Positions 34,985-46,678 of a stretch of DNA of 64,000 nucleotides are shown here, piece by piece (within the stretch, counting starts at the first letter, position 1; every line of letters begins with the position of its first letter). The translations under genes were made by a program, and so were the position numbers. The stretch comes from Neoarius graeffei (lineage: Eukaryota > Chordata > Actinopteri > Siluriformes > Ariidae), in the NCBI RefSeq assembly GCF_027579695.1, contig NC_083587.1, forward strand, positions 6,264,001 through 6,328,000, written 5' to 3'. The notes beneath the pieces are model-generated. The model was not told where the DNA came from and did not search any database. It saw only the letters and a program-made list of their open reading frames with translations.

Positions 34985-35420
34985 TATTATGGTCTCCCCG
35001 CGATCGACAAAAATGTTAACAAAGAGAAGCAAATGCTTCAAGAACAATGAAGATATGAGTGGTTAAACAGAATACGACGAGAGGAGCTAAGCCTGAAAAC
35101 TCCAGAGAAATTCATGATTGTGTTTTAAAATGTATTTTTAAAAAAATAAGTTAAAAGTGAGTATGGAAGAGTTTGCTTAAGATTCTCATTTTATTTTTTT
35201 CTGCTTGAATTCAAGTTAGCTTCTTCATGAAAGTGGTTTGATTTTCTTACAGGTGAAGTGGCTTCTTTATTCGACACAGAAAACCCAGACTGGGCACCAA
35301 GCAAACAATCCAGACATAATTTGGTAAAAAATCCAACAGGGAGCAACGTGCCAGACATATCCTGAAAGAATATAACAGATTAAGAGCAGAGAGCACTGAA
35401 GCTTTGCTTCTGTTATCAAA
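34985..35420 (+). pseudogene. Second THAP-like fragments in two putative exons
   Basis: Near 35050 a frame reads YEWLNRIRREELSLKTPEKF, like the Trp-x3-Ile/Arg block of THAP fingers. After an acceptor-like TTACAG (ending 35251) follows GEVASLFDTENPDWAPSKQ, like the ending GKPAxLFDxxNPDWxPS of a fish THAP subtype. Reading frames break soon after. This could belong with the THAP remnant at 33.2 kb or be separate. Confidence 0.35.
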
Positions 35421-36545
35421 GGAACCCAGTCCTGCGCAAAATGTCACCATGGAGTCAGTGTGTCGTAATGAACCTACAGTTAGAATTCTACACAAACGTA
35501 CTTAACTTTAGAACTGCTGCATACATGTGAAATGGAAATAAATCAACTGAGACAGGAAAAACTGTTTTGGGTAAAATTGTTATGGTCCTTTACACACTTA
35601 TCAGCCTGTGTGACTCAGCTGTGCCTTTTGAATAGAAAATAAATGAGGAGGGAACTGAACATTAACAGTTTATTGAAATTATCATTACAAGGGTGATTTA
35701 TAGATTATATTTAACGATAGGTACAATTGGAATGTGCTGAGTCTGTTAGTGTTTGTAATTATTGTACCATCCACTATTAGATAAAATAAAAAAAACTTAG
35801 AATATTGTTTGAAAGTCTAGAGCAAGATGTTTTGTTATTTTACAAATAATAGCACTTCAGATATTGTTTTAACAATAAGTATCACTGGAGTGCAAATAGC
35901 TCTATACCTAGATGTCCTTGGGATTGTTGAGACATGGAGGGGTGGGAATAAGATATAATCCACAGTTCAGGTCAGAGTCCTTTGAGAGTAAATGCTTTGG
36001 CTTTTGCAACATTCTGTTCCCAAAAGCTGATGTCAGGAAAAAGTCTTTGCACAAAGGTTTTCTTGCTTTTGTATTTTTTTTAAACTGGTCTTTCATGTAG
36101 GGACTCTTCGGGGGAAAAAGAAAGTATGTTCGAACATGTAGCTAATGCTAGCCCACAAATCTACACCGTCACTTCAGTCGTTTTGAGGAATTTTGTAAGG
36201 ATCATAACTGCTAATAAACTCCAATTTCCACATGTATCTATCTTACACTTCTTTCTGACTAAGATTATCCAAGTAATCTCGTAGTAGAGCTTTTTTCACT
36301 GTAGTTTTCTTTGGACAACAGCAACAGATGCCAGACATCTTTGCTTGGCTTCAGTATGTAAACAAAGTTCGCTTGTTCCCCAGTATAGGGTAGCAGTGGT
36401 TGCTAACGTAAATGTGATGTTAGTGCAAGGGGTCTATAGACTGAAAGAGCTTCTACCCAAGAGCCATAATTGCACTAAACACTGCTTGTTTTAAAGGGAT
36501 CGTGCAATTAGCAATGTGTCAATGTCTTTTTTTAGAGTTTGAGTT
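35421..36545. other. Unassigned intronic sequence
   Basis: No coding frame or repeat family that I can support. A short open frame at 35912-36100 has no recognisable domain. Confidence 0.4.
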
Positions 36546-37410
36546 AATATATATTATACATGATTTGTCTCGGGCAAATCATGTATTGACATTCAAGAAT
36601 CTCTGTCTACAGAGCTGGAATCAGTTAGAGAATGGCTGGTAGACAACAAGCTGTCCCTACATTTGGGAAAAACTGAGTCAATACTTTTTGGCTCAAAACA
36701 GAAGTTGCACCAGTGCAACTCAATAGAGGTGCAATGTGCTGGAAAAACATTGACATGCTCTTCCCATGTCAAGTACCTAGGAGTTGACCTGGACCAATCC
36801 TTATCTGGAGACAGGACTGTAAAGAACATTATTGGCCGGTCAAATGCTAAGCTCAAGTTTCTGTATAGGCAAGCCAAAAATATTAACCTTGAAACTAAAA
36901 AGCTCCTAGTGTCTGCTCTCATCCAGAGCTATTTTGATTATGCCAGCGCATCTTGGTACACTGGCCTCATTCAGAAGCACAAGTACAGGCTGCAGTGTAC
37001 CCAGAACAAAATCATTCGGTATCTTTTGAATGCACCAGCCAGAACCCATATTGGGGCACAGGAATTTGAACAGGTCTGTATGCTGCCAGTTGAGCTAAGA
37101 GTCCATCAATTAAAGTTAAATATGGTCCATAGCATCATCCATCATCAGGCACCAGACTATCTCAATGATAATTTGATCAATATTAACCAGGTTCACAATA
37201 TCAATACCAGATCCAGTAACAATGCACGTTCCACATGTAAAATCATTTGGAAAAACATCATTTTATTACTCAGCAATCAAAATTTGGAATCAACTCCCCA
37301 ACAATATTAAAAGTATTCAGAACAAGTCCAGTTTCAAACTGTCAGTGAAGAATCACCTTTTTAATGGTCTTAGACAGCCAGAAAATAACACCTTTTTATT
37401 TTACTAATTT
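36546..37410 (+). pseudogene. Non-LTR reverse transcriptase C-terminal fragment
   Basis: Reads from about 36545: SLSTELESVREWLVDNKLSL, LHLGKTESILFGSK, VKYLGVDLDQSLSGD, NAKLKFLYRQAKN, IRYLLNAPARTHIGAQEF and LPVELRVHQLKLN. This order (thumb region behind the catalytic palm) is typical of non-LTR reverse transcriptases. The palm itself is absent, so it is a 5'-truncated copy. A frameshift after about 37240 moves the end into another frame. It is followed by an AT-rich tail. Confidence 0.75.
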
Positions 37411-37852
37411 TTTTTCTAGTCAAAATTCTTATTACTGTTCTGTTGTCTGTATAGCTTTTCCCCTTTTTTCACTGTTGTTTAGTTTATCTTATAATGTTTT
37501 TATTTATAAAAACGTTTGTTATTAAATATTATTATTTATATTACTTTATACTTTTTTATTATCATTTATATTACTTTATTTTTTGTTTATTGTTTGCTGT
37601 CAGTTAGATTATTTCTATTTTCATTATGTTTTTGCTGTCTTTTCCTTAATGTTATTATTATTTGCTATTATATTATCTTTATCATCATTTAATCATAATT
37701 TTATATTTACTATTAATATATACAACATTTTACTTTATAATTGTTATCCATAGGTACTAGTCATACTTTTTGAAATCAAATTTTATAATCAAATTCCAGT
37801 CTAGTCTATACAATGCATTTTCATTGTCTATTAGTCTAGTCAATTTAAGTCA

Positions 37853-37901
<49 letters not shown>

Positions 37902-38106
37902 TTATTATTGTGGTTACTATTATTATTTTCACCATTTACATAGTACAGTGAGTCAATATTAAGTCAAATCATAACGTTGCCATTGCTGTTTTATGTGTTT
38001 TAATGGGACCACAATGGAAATAAGTGCTTGCGCTTTCTTGTGTAATCCTGATTTTAATGTATTTTGTACTTCATTTTACATTATGATCGAATAAAATAAA
38101 ATATAT
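37411..38106. other. AT-rich LINE 3' tail and (TTA)n microsatellite
   Basis: Very AT-rich sequence with about 14 TTA units at 37857-37900, ending in TCGAATAAAATAAAATATAT, which may be the poly(A)-like end of the preceding retroelement fragment. Confidence 0.6.
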
Positions 38107-38475
38107 GGGGGCGGCACAGTGGTGTAGTGGTTAGCGCTGTCGCCTCACAGCAAGAAGGTCCGGATTTGAGCCCTGTGGCCGGCAAGGGCCTTTCTGTGCA
38201 GAGTTTGCATGTTCTCCCCGTGTCTGCGTGGGTTTCCTCCAGGTGCTCCGGTTTCCCCCACAGTCCAAAGGCATGCAGGTTAGGTTAACTGGTGACTCTA
38301 AATTGACCGTAGGTGTGAATGTGAATGGTTGTCTGTGTCTATGTGTTGGCCCTGTGATGACCTGGTGACTTGTCCAGGGTGTACCCCGCCTTTCGCCCGT
38401 AGTCAGCTGGGATAAGGTCCAGCTTGCCTGCGACCCTGTAGAAGGATAAAGCGGCTAGAGATAATGAGATGAGAT
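38107..38475 (+). mobile_element. SINE family S, copy 6
   Basis: Full-length copy with tail AATGAGATGAGAT. I could not find a clear target duplication. Confidence 0.88.
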
Positions 38476-38794
38476 TTATTGATTTTATTTATTTATTATT
38501 TTTAATAAGCAGATGTTGCACTGGTAGGATGGCATCCAATTTCATTGTACAATGTCCAATGACAGATATATTCAAAAGTGGAGATTTCTGTCTCATGATT
38601 CCTCCTTCCACACACACTTGCCACATTAGTTCACTCCCCATCAACATGCTCCGAGGATATGTCGCACAATCACGGTCATCTACTTTTACATTTTGAGTTG
38701 AGAGGGATTTCTTTCACAGATACCCTAACTTGCAAGAGAACAGATAGGTGTTCCACTGACAGTATTTATTAAAAAAAAGACGATAGAATAACTA

Positions 38795-40385
38795 CAGTGG
38801 TGCTTGAAAGTTTGTGAACCCTTTAGAATTTTCTATATTTCTGCATAAATATGCCCTAAAACATGATCAGATTTTCACACAAGTCCTAGAAGTAGATAAA
38901 GAGAACCCAGTTAAACAAATGAGAGAAAAATATTATACTTGGTCATTTATTTGTTGAGAAAGATGATCCAATATTACATATGTGAGTGGCAAAAGTATAT
39001 GAACCTTTGCTTTCAGTATCTGGTGTGACCCCCTTGTGCAGGAATAACTGCAACTAAACATTTGTGGTAACTGTTGATCAGTCCTGCACACCAGCTTGGA
39101 GGAATTTTAGCTCATTCCTCCGTACACAACAGCTTTAACTCTGGGATGTTGGTGGGTTTCCTTACATGAACTGCTCACTTCAGGTCCTTCCACAACATTT
39201 TGATTGGATAAAAGTCAGGACATTGACCTGGCCATTCCAAAACATTCACTTTATTCTCTTTTCTTTGGTAGAATGACTTGTGTGCTTAGGATCGTTGCCT
39301 TGCTGCATGACCCACCTTCTCTTGAGATACAGTTCATGGACAGATGTCCTGACATTTTCCTTTAGAATTTGCTGGTATAATTCAGAATTCATTGTTCCAT
39401 CAATTATGGCAAGCCATCCTGGCCCAGATGCAGCAAAACAGGCCCAAACCATGATACTACCACCACCATGTTTCACAGATGGGATAAGGTTCTTATGCTG
39501 GAATGCAGTGTTTTCCTTTCTCCAAACATAACGCTTCTCATTTAAACCAAAAAGTTCTATTTTGGTCTCATCCAACCACAAAATATTTTCCAGTAGCCTT
39601 CTGGCTTGTCCACGTGATCTTTAGCAAACTGCAAACAAGCAGCAGTGTTCTTTTTGACGAGCAGTGGCTTTCTCCTTGCAACCCTGCCATGCACACCATT
39701 GTTGTTCAAGTGTTCTCCTGATGGTGGACTCATGAACATTAACATTAGCCAATGTGAGAGAGGCCTTCAGTTGCTTAGAAGTTACCCAGGGGTCCTTTGT
39801 GACCTCGCCGAGTATTACATGCCTTGCTCTTGGAGTGATCTTTGTTGGTTGACCACTCCTGGGGAGGGTAACAATGGTCTTGAATTTCCTCAATTTGTAC
39901 ATTATCTGTCTGACTGTGGATTGGTGGAGTCCAAACTCTTTAGAAATGGTTTTGTAACCTTTTCCAGCCTGATGAGCATCAACAGTGCTTTTTCTGAGGT
40001 CCTCAGAAATCTCCTTTGTTCATGCCATGATACACTTCCACAAACATGTGTTGTGAAGATCAGACTTTGATAGATCCCTGTTCTTTAAATAAAACAGGGT
40101 GCCCACTCATACCTGATTGTCATCCCATTGATTGACAACACCTGACTCTAATTTCACCTTCAAATTAACTGCTAATCCTAGAGGTTTACATACTTTTCCC
40201 ACTCACAGATCTGTAATATTGGATCATTTTCCTCAATAAATAAATAAATGACCAAGTATAATATTTTTGTTTCATTTGTTTAACTGGGTTCTTCTTATCT
40301 ACTTTTAGGACTTGTGTGAAATTCTGATGATGTTTTAGGTAATATTTATGTAGAAATTTAGAAAATTCTAAAGGGTTTACCACTG
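38795..40385 (-). mobile_element. Tc1-like element (family B, copy 3)
   Basis: Left end CAGTGGTGCTTGAAAGTTTG, right end GGGTTTACCACTG; TA flanks at 38793-38794 and 40386-40387. About 12 bp are missing near the right end relative to the other copies. Confidence 0.9.
39013..40028 (-). pseudogene. Broken Tc1-B transposase, minus strand
   Basis: The ATG at 40026-40028 is followed by a stop at codon 3 (TGA where copy 2 has CGA). Frames 39902-39621 (MYKLRKFKTIVTLPRSGQPT) and 39581-39246 (MWLDETKIELFGLNEKRYVW, QQGNDPKHTS) carry the HTH and two Asp motifs; the second Asp box reads GND rather than DND. The C-terminus ends at 39013. It is dead. Confidence 0.85.
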
Positions 40386-40387
40386 TA

Positions 40388-41575
40388 TGTTTCCCTCAGG
40401 ATTTTGTGAAACTATGGTCAGTGGACCTCACTTGGGGGCATGCTCCCTTGTAAGATAATTTTGTTTATTTTAAAGTTAAATGTATCAAACTGGTGCACTT
40501 TGAGAGCAAAATTAAGAGTTTAGCTCTATGAAGAACTTGCTCAAAACAATTTTGTGCTTTAGTAATTTAAGCATAAACACACTGGTTGTAATGCCACAGC
40601 AAAAAGGCCATACTCGCTAATCATGGTTAAGGAGTTTAACAGTTCATAAACGGTTAAAAAATGACTAGAGTATACATTTCAGCCCTCAAAGGAAGGAAGC
40701 AGAAGTGGTTACCTGTGTTTAATTGGTTTATTTTTTATTTTTTAGAAAATATTGAATAGAGAACATGCAGACTAATTTCAATTTAGCCAAAAATAAACCT
40801 ATTTTGAACTTTGGTTAGAGCATGTGCTTGTATTTTGAATGACGAATACATGCTACCAGATGTGTTAGCAGCTTTTCTTACTCAAATAAGCTAAATCTCT
40901 ACAAATTCAACAGCTCGTTGTTTTAAAGCAAGGAGATAAGAGTCTGACACTCTGCTGTTAATGTTCCCTAACTAAGCTAAAGTTTGAATACTAATTATCA
41001 ATGCAAACTTCTGCATTGATATTATCTGTTTGCTGTCTTAAATTGATAACCATGGTATTGTGTTTGGACTTGTGGATGACTGTAGTAGATACTGTAAAGT
41101 TAATGTTATCAATCTCAAATTAAATGGTGGTGTGTTCTGAAAATGCTTCCGCCACCATGGTCTAGGTAACTCATGGAAAACACTGTAATGAGCGTTGCCT
41201 CACATTTTTAATACATTATAAAATTACCTGTCTGATTTACCTATCTGTTTAATAATTGACAGTCTGCTGTCATGCAATCTGGGTCAAACCTTGCGAATGA
41301 CCTTCTAGCCCATCATAATATGTGTAACGTTCTTCATAATCGATAACCGACTTTAATTTGGTGTGCCTTGATGTTCTGGTTTGACCTTTGATGTGCTTCT
41401 GCCCCAGCAAGCTTGAAAACCTCTGGTACATATGACAGTCAGTTATGGTTGGGCAAGTTCCAGCAGTTTTAAATGAAGATGCAGCCTAGCCTATAGCTAT
41501 GTTTTAATGTCCATCTTAAGCTTTTCATTCTGCTCCTCGAAAATAGCATTGTGGGCCAATTCAGGATGCTGATGG
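40388..41575. other. Intron 1 sequence without recognised features
   Basis: Unique-looking, AT-rich intronic DNA between the Tc1-B copy and a SINE; no coding frame or repeat that I can support. Confidence 0.5.
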
Positions 41576-41588
41576 CCAAACAGTATGT

Positions 41589-41954
41589 CTCATCTCATTA
41601 TCTCTAGCCGCTTTATCCTTCTACAGGGTCACAGGCAAGCTGGAGCCTATCCCAGCTGACTACGGGCGAAAGGCAGGATACACCCTGGACAAGTCGCCAG
41701 GTCATCACAGGGCTGACACATAGACACAGACAACCATTCACACTCACACCTACTGTCAATTTAGAGTCACCAGTTAACCTAACCTGCATGTCTTTGGACT
41801 GTGGGGGAAACCGGAGCACCCGGAGGAAACCCACGCGGACACGGGGAGAACATGCAAACTCCGCACAGAAGGGCCCTCGCCGGCCCCGGGGCTCGAACCC
41901 AGGACCTTCTTGCTGTGAGGCGACAGCGCTAACCACTACACCACCGTGCCACCC
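41589..41954 (-). mobile_element. SINE family S, copy 7
   Basis: Full-length minus-strand copy with a 13-bp duplication CCAAACAGTATGT (41576-41588, 41955-41967), in intron 1, 0.9 kb upstream of the 68-nt SET exon. Confidence 0.92.
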
Positions 41955-41967
41955 CCAAACAGTATGT

Positions 41968-42874
41968 TGATTTTTATTTTTTTTATTTACATTTGTAAGC
42001 CTATGTCTCTAATGCCTGCTTTTTTTTCCTCAAATTTTTGGCCTCTCCTTTAATTTTTGACCTTTTATTTGTTCATGGATTTTGTTTCATTGCTACGCAC
42101 TGTTTTTGCATTAGAGTAGAATGTTAATGCACATTAACTAACATGGTTGTGAATTGCCCAGTGAGAACACACGCATGCTGCCACATGATCCTGAAATGAC
42201 AGGCCCACAGAGAGGGCTGGTAAAAAGACAGCAAAACAAAATCTCTGTTCATTATGCCCTGACCAATAAAGCGTTCCAAGGTTGTCAAGATTAAATCTTG
42301 ACCAAAAAAAAAAAAAGTCTAAGTCTAAAATGTAACTACAATTTTCAGGACATGACTAAGACTAAAAGTAAATTTTAAAATTCTTTAAATTAAAAATGAA
42401 CACTACTACACTGAACTAAAACAACATTAGCTCCCAAACACTTATGGTAAATAAATATTACTTGTACAAATCCAAAATATTTTGTATAAAACCCATTTAG
42501 TGACAGAACTGACTTTAAAGTTGTGCATTTTTGTAGCTTTCTGTTTAGAGACCAAAACACAAGGGACAAATGTGTATCAGAGAGGTCTGATTCACAGCAC
42601 AGCTTTGCCATGTCAGACTTAGTCTTTTATAAGAAACCTTTCCTTTGCCTAAATTCTGATAAAGCCTTGCCTGCATTTTCCTATTGTTACTAAATTCATC
42701 TCGGAGCTTGTCAGCTGTTTTGTGAATCTTAAGATACAGTCAAGAACCTTTTAATTCAGCCTTCATGAGGCTTAATAATATTGGCATGAGCCATCTTTCT
42801 TGTTTCTGTATACCTCATTTAAAGGCATAGATTGATTTTAGTAAAGAAAATATAAATGTGGTATTTTTCTCCAG
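41968..42874. other. Intron 1 end, before the 68-nt exon
   Basis: No feature beyond a short A run (42303-42315) and the splice acceptor TTTTTCTCCAG ending at 42874. Confidence 0.5.
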
Positions 42875-42942
42875 GTATACAGGAGCATGCAGTGTGAAGA
42901 ATACATCGATGCCAAAAGAGAGATGCATGTGAATTGGATGAG
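42875..42942 (+). CDS. prdm9: PRDM9-family 68-nt SET-domain exon
   Basis: This short exon lies between a pyrimidine-rich CAG acceptor (ending 42874) and a GTGAGA donor (starting 42943). It encodes [18 protein letters not shown] followed by VNWMR. Joined in phase 0 to the exon ending at 4145, it gives 30 residues where human PRDM9 also has 30, with the shared Cys, Glu-Tyr, Asp, Lys and the terminal Asn-Trp-Met-Arg in register and no gap. It ends in phase 2 (AG) and the next exon supplies G to complete Arg. It is too short to be found as an ORF; reading it required the splice sites. Tyr and Trp of the human segment YSW are Asp and Ser here. Confidence 0.9.
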
Positions 42943-43108
42943 GTGAGAAATACACCAGCTCTTGGGCCGTTTTAGTGATTTTGATTTTACAGTTCCTCAT
43001 TTGTTGGAAGAACTTTATCTTCTTGCTGTCACTGATATCTCTGCCATGCTTTCTCCAAGTCTCTGATCTGATTTTTACCTTTTCTGGAATGTTGCCTCAC
43101 TCTTGTAG

Positions 43109-43287
43109 GTATGTGAATTGTGCCCGTAATGAAGAAGAACAGAATCTTGTGGCATTTCGGTATCGAGGGGGAATTCTGTATCGTTGCTGTCGACCCATTA
43201 ACATAGGACAGGAGCTCTTGGTGTGGTATGAAGAGGAGCACACCAAAGAACTCAGTCCTGCACCTACAGGAACAACCAGACAGCAAG
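43109..43287 (+). CDS. prdm9: PRDM9-family C-terminal SET exon
   Basis: This exon encodes the catalytic C-terminal half of the PR/SET domain: [17 protein letters not shown], then GILYRCC and [10 protein letters not shown]. The acceptor is TGTAG ending at 43108, and the first base completes Arg from the 68-nt exon. The Tyr codons at 43179-43181 and 43227-43229 correspond to human Tyr341 and Tyr357, so two of the three catalytic tyrosines remain. A GTGTTA donor after 43287 leaves one base (G), which joins AA of the next exon to give Glu (QQ-E-VKK), matching the phase of the zinc-finger exon. Reading on past the donor gives only GVTFA and a stop, which supports splicing at this point. Confidence 0.92.
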
Positions 43288-44170
43288 GTGTTACTTTTGC
43301 CTAAGAGGTTATAGAGGTTATTTTCTGCATTATTGTGTGACATTTCTGAGCCTAACAGTGTTTCTGGAATGAAAGCTGTTGTACAATGCAATCTGCAGTA
43401 ACCAGAGCACTCCCCCAGAGGACTCATTTTGGCATGTTCCACCAACCAGGTAGGTTTTCTCTATCATATGACAGTAACCAACCAGAGAGGGTAAAGTCAC
43501 CCCACTGCAATATCCTGCTATTGCGAAACTGACTATATAGTAAACCACAAAATACTGTTGCAGTTTTATTCATCAGGCACAATTTAACCAGAAGTAGCAT
43601 AAAATGCATGGCCTGTGGATCCCAAGTGGTACAGCAGAAAACTGTTGCCCCCATCATCCTCCCCATAATCCAGATATTGCCACTTTCGAATCCTGATGAT
43701 GCCACAGTCATATGTGGTTGGGAGCTCAAGAGAGCAAAATTGTCTGGGCTCTCAGGGAGGGAGAGATGGTATGCTGTCTCTTCCCTGCCCTGTCAGTTAT
43801 ACTAGCCAGTCATGGGTGTGTGTGAGAGCACATATTAATAGAAATTGAGTGGATTGGGTTTTCCTCCGAGTGTGCTTTCTCCCCCCTGACATTGTATGAG
43901 TAAAATATGCGGTCAGCTGGTCAACTGGTATTACTTATCTCAGAGGAAGCACGTGATGGCCCTCCCTGGTTGGTAGCTGTTATGTGATACTGGAGAGCAG
44001 TCTGATGGGTGGGAATTGACCATGGCTAAATTAGGGAGAAGACTGGGGAGAAATCAAGGGGGGAAAAAAAGGCCCTGTCACAGGAAACACAATATCGGAT
44101 AATGCCGTCAGACCTCCCCATATTACAGAAACGGGGGGGGGGGGACAGGACACATTATAATACTGTAATA
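43288..44170. other. Start of intron 3, with an old repeat relic
   Basis: No coding frame that I can support. About 43,690-44,060 seems to be a degraded reverse copy of the repeat seen at 2400-2870 (GAGAAGACTGGGGAGAAATC). A run of about 12 G lies near 44133. Confidence 0.45.
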
Positions 44171-44477
44171 TGTCCCTGATGTGGGTGGAGTACAGAACCA
44201 TGGCAGGGAGGAGCTGATGTTCTCACACACTATTTTTACTATTTTCGTTGCTTTTCAGCTTCATTCACTCACTCGCTGCTCACACACAGACACACACGTG
44301 TTCTGGTTGGGAAAGCGCCCTTCTCTTCACTCTCCCTCCTTTTCTAACCTCCACTGTCACTGCAACAAACACACACACAACATTAATTGACAACAGGTGC
44401 ATTGACTTTGCCACTCACCTTCCCTGGCCCCACCCTCCATTCACAAACTGATGCTAGGCCATGCCCCCACTGCCACA
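44171..44477 (-). repeat. 3' LTR of Gmr1-type element
   Basis: 307 bp, TGTCCCTGATG...CTGCCACA on the + strand (TG...CA), aligned along its length to 51701-52015. The divergence includes small indels, so insertion is not recent. Confidence 0.85.
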
Positions 44478-44499
44478 TAACCACCGACAGGATATGCAT

Positions 44500-44900
44500 T
44501 CCGCCACCACCATCTGCGCCTGTAGACTACCTCGAATTTAAAAGGCTAGAGGGCGAGACACCAACAGGTGATCTGCGCATTGGCGTGGTTCATGATGTAC
44601 AGCACGGGATGTTCCTCACCCTCCACCTCCTGGCACAAAACGGCCCCCAGCCCTCTGTCCAATGCATCCGTCTGCAATATAAAAGGAGGAGAGAAGTCAA
44701 GGGAGTGTAAAAGTGGCCCCCCACACAATGCAGCTTTTACCTTGGTTGAAAGCCTGTTGGCACTGTTCCGTCCACTGGACCAGATCTGGTGCTTCCTTTT
44801 TAGTGAGATCAGTCAGCAGGCTGGTGATGTCCGAATAATTAGGTATGAACCTATGATAGTAGCCAGCCAGCCCCAGAAACAGACTCACTCCCTTTCCAGT
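44500..44900 (-). pseudogene. Gmr1 RNase H region and pol end
   Basis: FLGLAGYYHRFIPNYSDI and LVQWTEQCQQAF (44697-44888) mark the connection after reverse transcriptase; FILQTDALDRGLGAVLCQ (44546-44728) is the RNase H start, with Ala in place of the usual Ser before Asp-rich text. The frame breaks between them. Confidence 0.8.
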
Positions 44901-45084
44901 CTTGGGCAGGCCGCAATCGCTGCAGTTTTGTCAATTTGGGGATGCACCTGCCCATGACCTCAAGTGGAAACCCAGATACCATACTTCCACTCACCCAATT
45001 GCACACGTTTTCAGGTTAGCTCTGAGCCCCGCATGTCTCAGCAAGTCTAGGATGGCTCTAAAGTGTTCAAGGTGCTGCTGCCAA

Positions 45085-45600
45085 TCATTGCTGTATACGT
45101 ATCATAATGCCATCAAGGTACATTGCTGCATACGCGGCATGGGGACGGAGGATCTTGTCCATGAGCCACTGGAACGTAGCCGGAGCCCCAAATAACCCAA
45201 AAGAAAGCATGACAAACTGGTGTAATCCAAATGGTGTGGAAAAGGCTGTTTTCTCTCTGTATAGAAGAGTCAAGGGGATCTGCCAATATCCCTTTGTTAA
45301 ATCCAGTGTCGAATAAAAGCGAGCAGCACCTAACCGATCGAGCAACTTATCAATGCGAGGCATTGGGTATGCATCAAATTTAGACACCGTGTTGACTTTT
45401 CTGTAGTCTACACAGAACCGGACCGACCTATCGGTCTTGGGTACCAGGCTCACCAGGCTGCTCCAGTCATTGTGTGACTCCTTGATTATGCCTATGTTGA
45501 ACATGGCCTTGAGTTCGTCCCAAACCACCTTTTTCTGTGTTCCGGTAAGGGTGGCTATGCACCACCACCCCTGGGGACATCTCAATGTGGTGTTCTATGA
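45085..45600 (-). pseudogene. Gmr1 reverse transcriptase
   Basis: Motifs read ELKAMFNIGIIKESHNDW, VRFCVDYRKVNTVSKFDAY, PMPRIDKLLDRLGAARF, FYSTLDLTKGYWQIPL and FSTPFGLHQF. The catalytic YxDD box reads YLDG, so the second Asp is lost. It follows the integrase directly, the reverse of the usual gypsy order. Confidence 0.85.
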
Positions 45601-46678
45601 GGTGGGTGCGGCCGGGAAGGGGCAAGAACACGTCAGATAACTCTTTGCAACTTGGCAACCTCTGTGAGTTGGGCCTGTGAGAGGTGGTCTCCACAAGGGA
45701 CCGGAGTGGTTTGGATTGTTGGTTTGGTTGTTTTTACCTCCGATCCCAGCTTCTCTGGAAGTACCAATGCCAACGCCACAGGGACCCCCTCGTTCCAATG
45801 TTTTAAGTGGTTGAAGTGGTATATTTGCAGAGCCCTGCCCCGATCCATTCGCTTCACCTCATAGTCAACATCCCCAATTTGCCGTGTGATCTCGAAAAGC
45901 CCTTGCCATTTGGCAACTAATTTGGAGCTTGAAGTGGGCAATAACATGAGTACTTTGTTTCCCGGCATGAACTCCCTAAGGTTCCTGGGTTAAATATGTG
46001 AGGGTGTGGAGCTTTGCGTGCAGGTCGAGAATGTACTGGATTTTGTTCTTGCTGGTTGAAGGTCCCTCCTCCCAATTTTCCTGCAGCACGTCCAAAATGC
46101 TGCATGGCTTTCGCCCATATAATAATTAAAATGGTGAAAACCCCATGGAGGCTTGTGAGACCTCTCGTACTGCGAATAACAGGGGCTGGAGCCATTTATC
46201 CCAATTACATGCATCTTCGCTTACAAACTTCCAAACCCTACTAAATCATCTGTTTGTGGGTGATGGACGCTGGTGTGGATAGATTTAATTCCCTACAGCT
46301 CACAAAGTGTGTGTGACATGAACATAGTGCCTTGGTCTGTCAGGATTTCTTTAGGAATCCTGACCCGGGAGAGAACATGGAAGAGTGCTTCCGCAACACT
46401 GCATGCCTCTGCACACAGTGCGGAGCATGGCCTGCTTCTGGATATCGTGTTGCATAGTCCACCAGAACTAAAATAAAGCAATATACTTGTACTGACTGAT
46501 CTAATGGCCTGACGAGATCCATACCAATTCTCTCGAATGGGGTCTTGATTAGAGGGAGCAGGTGCAAAGGCACTTTTGGAGTGGCCGTGAGATTTACTAA
46601 TTGGCATTCGTGGCATGCCGCACACCACCAACGAACGTCCCCGCAAACCTCTGGCCAATAGAACGGACCATTATTTGG
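45600..46678 (-). pseudogene. Gmr1 integrase
   Basis: Text runs CAACHECQLVN (zinc-binding end), PFERIGMDLVRPL (first Asp), PKEILTDQGTMFMS (second Asp), then HHPQTDDLVGFGS where the catalytic Glu box (usually VERF) should be but a deletion has removed it. The C-terminal part (LVAKWQGLFEITRQIGDVDY, LQIYHFNHLKHW) is at 45633-45968. Several frameshifts. Confidence 0.85.
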
